Shown here: positions 57,080 through 64,000 of the stretch, piece after piece
How positions within the stretch are numbered: the first letter of the stretch is position 1
Layout: each line of letters opens with the position of its first letter
Assembly: GCA_035610365.1 (NCBI GenBank)
Contig: CM069437.1
Coordinates: 55,514,093 to 55,578,092, forward strand
DNA from: Aquatica leii
Taxonomy: Eukaryota > Arthropoda > Insecta > Coleoptera > Lampyridae
Length of the DNA: 64,000 nt
Direction: 5' to 3'
The notes under the pieces: generated by a model
Databases searched by the model: none
The model's input: only the letters and a program-made list of their open reading frames with translations
What the model was told of the DNA's origin: nothing
Position numbers and translations under genes: made by a program

Positions 57080-58289
57080 TGTTACGTGCAAAATTTTTAT
57101 AACGTAATACCCTGTATATTGAATTAAAATTAGATTCCGGTCTTGACGCCCTCTGCCGATCTTTTCTTGTGACTGTCATTTTACGACGAAGTCGTTAAGC
57201 TGACAACTGCATAAAATGACCTGTTTCGTGTAGAGACTGCAAGTTTGCTAATAACATCTTTTGTAATGGACATCAAATTGTCAATTTATTGCGTTTTTAC
57301 AGTAATTTATTTGTCACAGGGTAAGATATTTACATCCGTTTTGTTAGGATTCTTTTGTAATTTTTTTGTTAATTTGATAGCCGTTCCGCCACGCTTTGGC
57401 CACATGTTTCTATTCAATAAAGAATAATGATGGATTAATCTCGATAAATACCTTTATGGGACGAGTATAACTTTATAAAACCTACGTTTAAAACTAAAAA
57501 AAAAAACGGAGACAAGAACTTTTCTTCGAGATCTTACTCATGCGGCAAACACCTGCAAAACCAACTTTCATTGAATGGGTACAACAGCATTTGATAATCG
57601 GGTTCTGTTATGTGTACTTTCTTTTAGCAATAATAAACAATTTTGTAGATCCCGGTTCCGTGAGTCATTGTGTTGACACGATTTGCTATTCAAATTTATT
57701 CCAGGCTCACTCACCGGGGTAAACGGTTTATTCGATCAAGTAGGTACTGGATTGTGGGTAAGTTTATTTAGTTATTTTGTCGCTATCAGAAAAGTCACTC
57801 ACGGAACTTTTGTTTATGTTAATTTCCGTAATTACGATCATTGTTTCAATACCATTAAGGTAGTTTCATTAATTATTTTGTGTGTATCGCATGCTGTGTA
57901 CAAACGATATTTAATACGAATTTTTCTTCGCTATTCACTTCGACTGAACTTATGTATTGTGTGTTGCCGATACTTCTGGCATTTATGGATTGATAATTAG
58001 ATATACTCTTGTTAATAATCTACGTTACTAAATTAAAGTTTTGATACCTGTTTAATCTTTCTTTTCTGGTATCATACCCTTCTCTTTTATTGTGGTTACC
58101 CGAACATCAGAGTAACAAAAATTACAAACGTAAAAATTTGTTACGAGCTTGGACCGTCTGTCTTGATCGAGGCAGAAGTTTTAATTATAAAAGATCTGGC
58201 GCCCTTAATTATTATTCACTTAAACCTTCCCTACCTCCGACTGTGTGAGTTGGCCGTGCAAGGTTCGTAAGACCTATAAGTTTGTAACA
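57080..58289 (-). mobile_element. solo LTR, family 2 (copy B)
   Basis: 1,210 bp, the inverse of 20180-21311. Ends TGTTACGTGC and TTGTAACA, with an exact AGTT duplication at 57076-57079 and 58290-58293. Inserted in the LINE. Confidence 0.85.
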
Positions 58290-58293
58290 AGTT

Positions 58294-58601
58294 AAACATC
58301 CAAGAAACATTCGAACTCCAATCAATAATCATCTTATGCAGGACTACAAAATGAAGACCTCAAGCAGGGTATAAGATCCTCAAGACAGACAGACCTGCGC
58401 CTCATAAGGATTCCCTTGAAGAAAAAAGCAATTGACCAAAGAACATACGAATTCATTGGAATAAGACTAATAAACAGCATGAACACAGAACTACGAACAA
58501 AACTGATAAACTTTAAAGACGGTGAAAAAAAAATTACATGTGAAATAGTGAAGTGGATAAAAAGCACATGCATCAAAGAAGTGCTAAAAACAGAACAATA
58601 A
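58294..58601 (+). pseudogene. LINE reverse transcriptase, terminal part
   Basis: Continuation after the LTR: NIQETFELQS, then LIRIPLKKKAIDQRTYEFI and INSMNTELRTKLINFKDG, matching the TRxxxxxxxP..yxGxxlyNxLP end of jockey/CR1-type proteins. Stops at the final TAA near 58599. Confidence 0.65.
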
Positions 58602-58850
58602 ATAATAAATAATGAATTTTATAGGGAAAAAAAAGTCATGTCATAAATGTGACAAAACTATAGAAAAATTAATTTTGTTATTATTTTTATATTTTACTTC
58701 TATATTGTAGAATTTTTTACTTTTATATACTTTATACTTTTATCTTAAAATTTTTGATTCAGTTGCATACGAGGGTGTTTTCCCTCGCCCAGGAAAAATG
58801 TATATGTACATATTCTTGCTGAATAAAAAATTCAATTCAATTCATTTAGT

Positions 58851-60485
58851 TTGTTAGTATGAAAGAGTAAATATTTTCAGTATAAATAAATTAGTTTTAA
58901 TTGTTACAATATAGTATATACGCAATATTTTTAGCATATTCTATAAATATACATATAATGTTTTCTGAATATACCATAATATCAATTTGTAATATTCAGT
59001 AAGATTACTTCACTTTACCTTAGTTTAGTATTTCTTTTTCTACAAGTTTTAATACCTAATTAATTAATAAAAAACCTAATAATTATTTTTGAAGAATGTA
59101 TATTTTTGATAATAAGTTTGCAACAAATCTAACACGTAACTACAAAACGGTTACATTATTTTAGATTTTTGCGCAACGTTTTTTTGCCGGTTGATATCTG
59201 TTTAACTCAACTTGAGATTTTAGATTTAAAAAACTCTTTTATTCAGTAATAAATAATTGAACGTAACTGACGTTAAACTAATGGTAACACTGTCTTTAGG
59301 ACAATGCATAGTTTGATACACTTTTTAACAATTTAAAAAAATATAGTTTATTTCTTAATAAAGTTATTATTGTAAAAAAATTAAAAGTTTGTTTTGTTAC
59401 AAAAACAATTAAACAATAAATTAAGCGAATGTATGTTTGTTCGTTTAGATCAGCAAATTTTAGTTTTTTTTAATTTTTATTTACCATGTTTACTGAATGC
59501 ATTAGTTTCAAATTTTACAGAATAATAATAGTAAATTATTTTTTTTAAATATAGGTTTTTTATACTGGTGCTGCCATCTGATAAACGTTTAGTGCAGCCA
59601 TTACAGTAGAAACTTGTTTTGACTCAACGCAACAGTTTCTGCTTAGTTTATCTGAATTATAGGTACCTACCTATCAGTGCAAAAGATTGAAACAAAAACA
59701 ATGATCTTAATTTTGTCTTTTAAAAAATCGACTATTTACATACAATACATAAAATAAACATAACATACTATTTCCCATTTTATCCAGAAAAATTTTTTTT
59801 ACAAAATATTTGTTTTGTTATAAAGGTGGGAAACGTAATGTATATTATGTTTGATTGTGTTACTAGGAGTAGAACGTAGTGAAATTGAATTAATTTTAGT
59901 GTTAGGTTTTTGTTTAATTTAAACAAATTTTTTTTTGTCAACAAGCATTGATTTTGATTAAAATTTAAACTTTATTATTATTGATAAGTTGTTAGATCAG
60001 TTTTTTACTACCTGCAAAAAAAAATTCGAGTAAAAATATAACGACTCACCACTCACACGTTTGCAGAAAAATTTTACTGAGCTGAAAAAAGTGAAACGGT
60101 TGCTAACTACCGAATTACCAAATTTGCTATTGATGAGCCGTGTGTCTTTCAAGAAAGTACTTTAAACTTAAAAGCGTCTGGGTGTCTGTGCCTGTGGAAG
60201 AACACACAATCAACAAGTTTACTAAAAAACTTCGGTTGATTGAAATAAGATAATATTTTAATATTCTTAAAGTCTTCGCCACAATTTTATGTATTTTTTC
60301 ATATTTTATTTTAAGAAATTAATTAAACATGTTTCGCCAATAAAAATTAGCATTATCAGTATAACTAAAATTAAAACATTGGAATAAAAAATAAAGAACA
60401 CGAACCAAATAAAATTGTTAACAAATTACAAATTAATATGTCAATTAAACGTGTTTGACAATTTTATACAGTCTACTATATTAAA
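58851..60485. other. no gene recognised
   Basis: AT-rich DNA. A more complex stretch at 59570-59660 and another at 60055-60240 have no usable open frame; they could be untranslated or 5' Copia sequence. Confidence 0.35.
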
Positions 60486-60589
60486 AAAAAGGCTACCCGG
60501 AAGTTAAAAAAACGTAAAAGCTCTTGTCGCAAAGTCAAAATTTCAAAAAGACACAGCTAATAGCGGAAAACCGAAAGTGGAAGGCAAAA

Positions 60590-61153
60590 ATTGAAATGTT
60601 TTAGATCCCATCGCGTTGGTCACATTGCTAAAAATTGTAAACAAAAATCTACATAACCGACGAGTGAAGCTTTTATAACAAATGAAAATGGTACTCACAT
60701 GAATCAATCGGAAACGTGGTTGGCTGACAGTGGCGCTTCTGTGCATATGACTAGTAATAAGGACATGTTTTCCACATGAGACTTTTGATATTTCAAAGCG
60801 AATTTTTGTTGGGAACAACGATATAATCTACGCGTATGGTTTCGGAATTATAAACACCGAGTATGTAGCTGAGAGAATTGACACTCTACAGTTGAAGCAG
60901 AAAATGTTAGGTCATCAAAATAAAAGACATGTCAAGAAATTTCTACAGAAAAAAAGTATTGTTGTTGAAAAAGATGAAGAATTCTGTGATAGATGTATGT
61001 ATAGCAAGCAATGCTATGCAAGCTATAGTACCAGAACTCTAAATCTTAATGCCCCAGGTGAAATTATTTACACTGATTTATGCGGTTCTGTGCAAAAACG
61101 GTTTTTAGGAAATGCGTCTGCTTTAAAGACGATTACAAGAAATTTATAAAAGT
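60590..61153 (+). pseudogene. Copia-2 zinc knuckle, protease and integrase start
   Basis: CFRSHRVGHIAKNC is a zinc knuckle with Ser at the second Cys. WLADSGASVHMTSNKDMF holds the protease Asp. The frame from 60892 has MLGHQNKRHVKKFL and CDRCMYSKQC (integrase HHCC zinc site), then EIIYTDLCGS with the first catalytic Asp, and in a shifted frame CFKDDYKKFIK with the second. Then the LTR intervenes. Confidence 0.72.
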
Positions 61154-63060
61154 TGTTACATGCCAAAGTTAACACAAAGTTACTGCCTGAAATGTAGTAA
61201 CATAAATGGGGTTGTGCCACTAGCTCAATGGAGAAGGAGGTGGATTGTAATTAAAATTCCGTGAAAAATTGGAAACGCGATCGACGAAAAATTGAACTAA
61301 AATGGTAAAATTGTCAAAAATCGGAAAGGGCGCCAATCAAGGTTTTGTAAGGGTAGCTTCCGAACCCCTGATTATCCGAAAGCTCATCTGGTTGGTTACA
61401 ACCCCGAAACTTACCTTGAGTTGTAACTATTCTGAAATACACTTAAAACAAAAATTTACGTATGCGGCGGCTAAATGAATAAAAGCTCTTTACATTTAAC
61501 AATTTAACATTTATTGATAGAATAATTAAAACAAAAACGAAAAAAAAATAACAAGTACTAATTGATATCAAATAAATTTGAATAAAAGAAATGGGTAAAT
61601 GAAATAATCATACGTAAGTAAAACAAACAAAAACAAACAATCTAAGCACTAAAATTTTAAAATATATATAAACAGAAAATACCACTATAAAAGCGTTAAC
61701 TCTACTTTCTTTCACAACTAAATTTCAAGGCCTTGACCGCATATTTATAACAAACAATTCAAATAACTAAAAACAATACAGGTTATAAAATATATGTCCG
61801 AACTTTAATTCGAACTAAACAAAATATAGCTTATAAGTCGTTACATTATCTTATATTCGGGAATACAATTTACTTTTCAAACGCACCAAAACAAAGTTAA
61901 TTTAATTCTAACTTCGCGCAAACACCTTAAGTGTTCATTGAAATAATTAAATTTAACGTTAGTCGTAATTCAATCGCTCAAATTCAAAGCTTTTACTACA
62001 TTTCAATCGCGGTTCACTTCACGATAATAACCAAAATCGATAAATACCTTTAGACGGACTGTCGGCACAGCGATCCGGAAGCTAGGACCTTAGATTGACT
62101 TCGGCCGCATCAGGAATACCTTAATTGGAAATGGGCTCGATGGGATCCCCAAATAATAGAACACCAACGGAAGATTTATCTCACACTCTAATTTTATAAC
62201 CGCACAATCGGCGAAATTAGGATTTTTCCACATACCACCTCAACATTAAATCCCACAAACGTAACAGTTTATGTTTTAGAAACCATGAATTTTATACAAG
62301 CCGTACTATACGAAATTTGAAGAAAATTAACATTTTTCTCCACCACACTTAATTTTCACGATTTCTGATTAACTTCCGCGGTTCTACATAACGTCAGAGG
62401 GTAAAGTACCCTACTCACTCCACTACATCTCACGGTAACCGGTATTTTTCATTGCGACCAACGATCGAATGATTATCATCCCCCAAAAGACCAAACTTTA
62501 CCATATTTAACCCTTCGTATTCCCACCTAAATTCCTCAACTTGCGCGGTAACATCTACGTAAAAAATAGAGCATTAAACAAACGCACTTAACAAAGACGA
62601 CAATTATAATTAGCCGAGTGCATCTCGGCACGTAGATCTTGACAAAATATTTCCCACCAAAATGCTGAGACTCGCGTAATTGCAGGTGGCTCATGATAGC
62701 GCTTAATCAAATAGAACTCAGCCTAAACAAGAAAAATGGATCAATTTACATTCCAAAAAGGAAGTCGTAAATTATATAGAATTGTTATTTTACGAAGATA
62801 AACAAGTACAATACTAAATCAAACTCAAAACCACGGATCTTTATGAATTCAAAAGAAAATATCAATAATGATTGAAAACAACTTGAAATACCAATAAACT
62901 TAAATCACACAAATAACGAGCAAAACGTTCTTGATGCTAATACCGTATCAAACGACGAAAACAAAACCAAACAACAAAAAAAACGAAAACTCATACAGCA
63001 GAATCGATTTACGGGGTCTAACATAAAAAGATAATGGCTGAATTATAAACGCAGGTCACA
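61154..63060 (+). mobile_element. solo LTR, family 1 (copy 2)
   Basis: 1,907 bp, TGTTACATGCC to GCAGGTCACA, matching 10940-12794 along its length. Exact AAGT duplication at 61150-61153 and 63061-63064. Removing the LTR and one AAGT lets the Copia integrase frame continue across the site. Confidence 0.88.
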
Positions 63061-64000
63061 AAGTACTTTTCATGAAACAAAAATCTGTGCTTATAAATTG
63101 CCTGAAAATTTTCTTGAACAAAACACCAACAACTGGTCACACTGTAAAGGAATTATTATGTGATGGTGTGAAAAAGTTCGGCAACTTTAGTGTTAGATCG
63201 CTGTTGAATGTCAGTAGTATCAATCTTTGAAAAGATATGCTGTATCAGATCACATTTTGGGCCGAGGCTGTCAATACAGCTGTTTATACTCTTAATAGAA
63301 CAGAGTCAACACACGTTGAAAACAAAACTCTTTTGGAACGGTGGCGTAATAAAGATGTTGATGTGGGAAGTCATTTAAAAGTATTTAGTACAAAATGCTT
63401 TGTCCATGACCCAAAACAAAAGGAGATAAAATTTGACAAAAAAAGTATAGCAGAACTGCTTGTCGGTTATTTATTTGAAAAAAAAAACAACGTAATCTTG
63501 AGTTTTGACGTAGTGTTCAAAGCCGAAAAAGTCTTTAAAAAAGATCATGTGAGAAGTTTCTAAAGAAAACGAAATTAAAAATAGTATAATCTATGAAAGA
63601 ATTCGTTCAAAAACAGAAACAATGCCTGTGTTAATTAAAAAATGTGAATTTCTGAAAAACGATTCAACTCAAGAGGATGGAATTGTAGAAGACATTGCAA
63701 GTAATGATCAAACTGTATCACGTACAAAGCGTAGCTGCAAGATACCACAATACTTGCAAAACTATTTATTACATGCAGAATATTCTAATTTCTACGTTTT
63801 AGAAACAAATCATAACTCTAGTGAGTGGTAAACTGCAAAATTATAAGCACTGGCGTCTTTAAGAAAAAAATTGTAGTTTGGCGCTTGTTGATCTGCCTGT
63901 TGGAAGGAATTCAATTGGCAATCGTTGAGTTTTAAGAACCAAAATTCGCCCTGATGAAACAATTGTGATATAACAATATAAATTGAGTTTAAATATACGT
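63061..64000 (+). pseudogene. Copia-2 integrase end and reverse transcriptase start
   Basis: TPTTGHTVKELLCDGVKKF follows the LTR. After a gap, 63237-63563 has FWAEAVNTAVYTLNRT, the downstream integrase helix, then LKVFSTKCFVHDPKQKE and KSIAELLVGY, 108 codons open. The EQNGxxER block with the catalytic Glu is not seen between them. 63622-63831 is the acidic linker ending SEW. RVT_2 begins near 63875 with one stop where GNRWVLR is expected. Confidence 0.7.

Larger units (their letters stand above)
55805..58850 (+). mobile_element. jockey/CR1-type LINE, 5' truncated, split by a solo LTR
   Basis: Plus-strand reverse transcriptase begins mid-domain at about 55805 and ends near 58605, followed by a 3' UTR and the tail AATAAAAAATTCAATTCAATT (58828-58848), a pentamer-repeat end common in LINEs. 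Removing the LTR at 57080-58289 with one copy of its AGTT duplication makes the protein read on in frame. Confidence 0.75.
60490..64000 (+). mobile_element. second Copia retrotransposon, runs off the window, split by a solo LTR
   Basis: Plus-strand relics in Copia order: zinc knuckle (about 60600), protease (about 60720), integrase zinc site and core start (60890-61150), the rest of integrase (63061-63563), linker (63622-63831) and the start of reverse transcriptase with ALVDLPVGRNS (about 63880). It is of another lineage than the 48 kb copy. The 5' end is not defined and the 3' end lies beyond 64000. Confidence 0.75.

Noticed and set aside
63945-63975. CTGATGAAACAATTGTG as another hammerhead-like site
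   Set aside because: It lies in Copia reverse transcriptase coding (KIRPDETIV) and lacks a stem II and a GAAAC in the right position.

Overview
The window is eukaryotic nuclear DNA, almost certainly from an insect. It is very AT-rich, has short GT-AG introns of 49-63 bp, carries an arthropod-type expanded kinase family (EcKinase/CHK-like), and is packed with remnants of nearly every major insect transposon class. I could not place the species from sequence alone; a beetle or hemipteran would fit the repeat mix.

Host genes. Only two convincing host genes are present, both on the minus strand: paralogous ecdysteroid-kinase-like (EcKL/CHK-kinase-like) genes. Gene 2 runs from its ATG at 47239 to its stop at 36850, and gene 1 from 14961 to 494. 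Each has seven exons of exactly the same sizes (173, 140, 194, 115, 164, 217 and 191 bp), the same intron phases, and an open frame of 397 codons plus stop. Exons 1-2 lie far from exons 3-7 because intron 2 is enlarged to 13.0 kb in gene 1 and 8.9 kb in gene 2, and both introns are filled with transposons. About 22 kb of mostly transposon-derived DNA separates the genes. The two 5' flanks still resemble each other.

Layout. 0.5-15 kb: EcKL gene 1, whose intron 2 holds a mariner scrap, an RTE-like LINE, a Penelope-like element (PLE) with GIY-YIG domain interrupted by piggyBac sequence, and a 1.86 kb solo LTR. 15-36.8 kb: intergenic, with a MITE, a PLE terminal repeat, a complete hAT (16827-21722, exact 8-bp target duplication) that contains a solo LTR and a second hAT, another PLE, a 2.66 kb piggyBac relative, an element with GC-rich tandem arrays, a dispersed repeat family, a PLE/piggyBac composite and a LINE scrap. 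36.8-47.2 kb: EcKL gene 2, with a 4 kb LOA/R1-type LINE, a palindromic MITE and other scraps in intron 2. 47.3-64 kb: no host gene seen; a ZBED5-like hAT enclosing a Copia element, a pogo/Tigger relative with a PHD-like finger, a jockey/CR1-type LINE split by a solo LTR, and a Copia element split by another solo LTR and running off the window.

Nesting gives a relative chronology: target duplications and restored reading frames show the two solo-LTR families landing inside older elements. Four copies of a PLE terminal repeat contain a hammerhead-ribozyme-like core. I found no rRNA, convincing tRNA, CRISPR array or prokaryotic operon. The transposon coding regions are nearly all broken, while the two kinases look intact.
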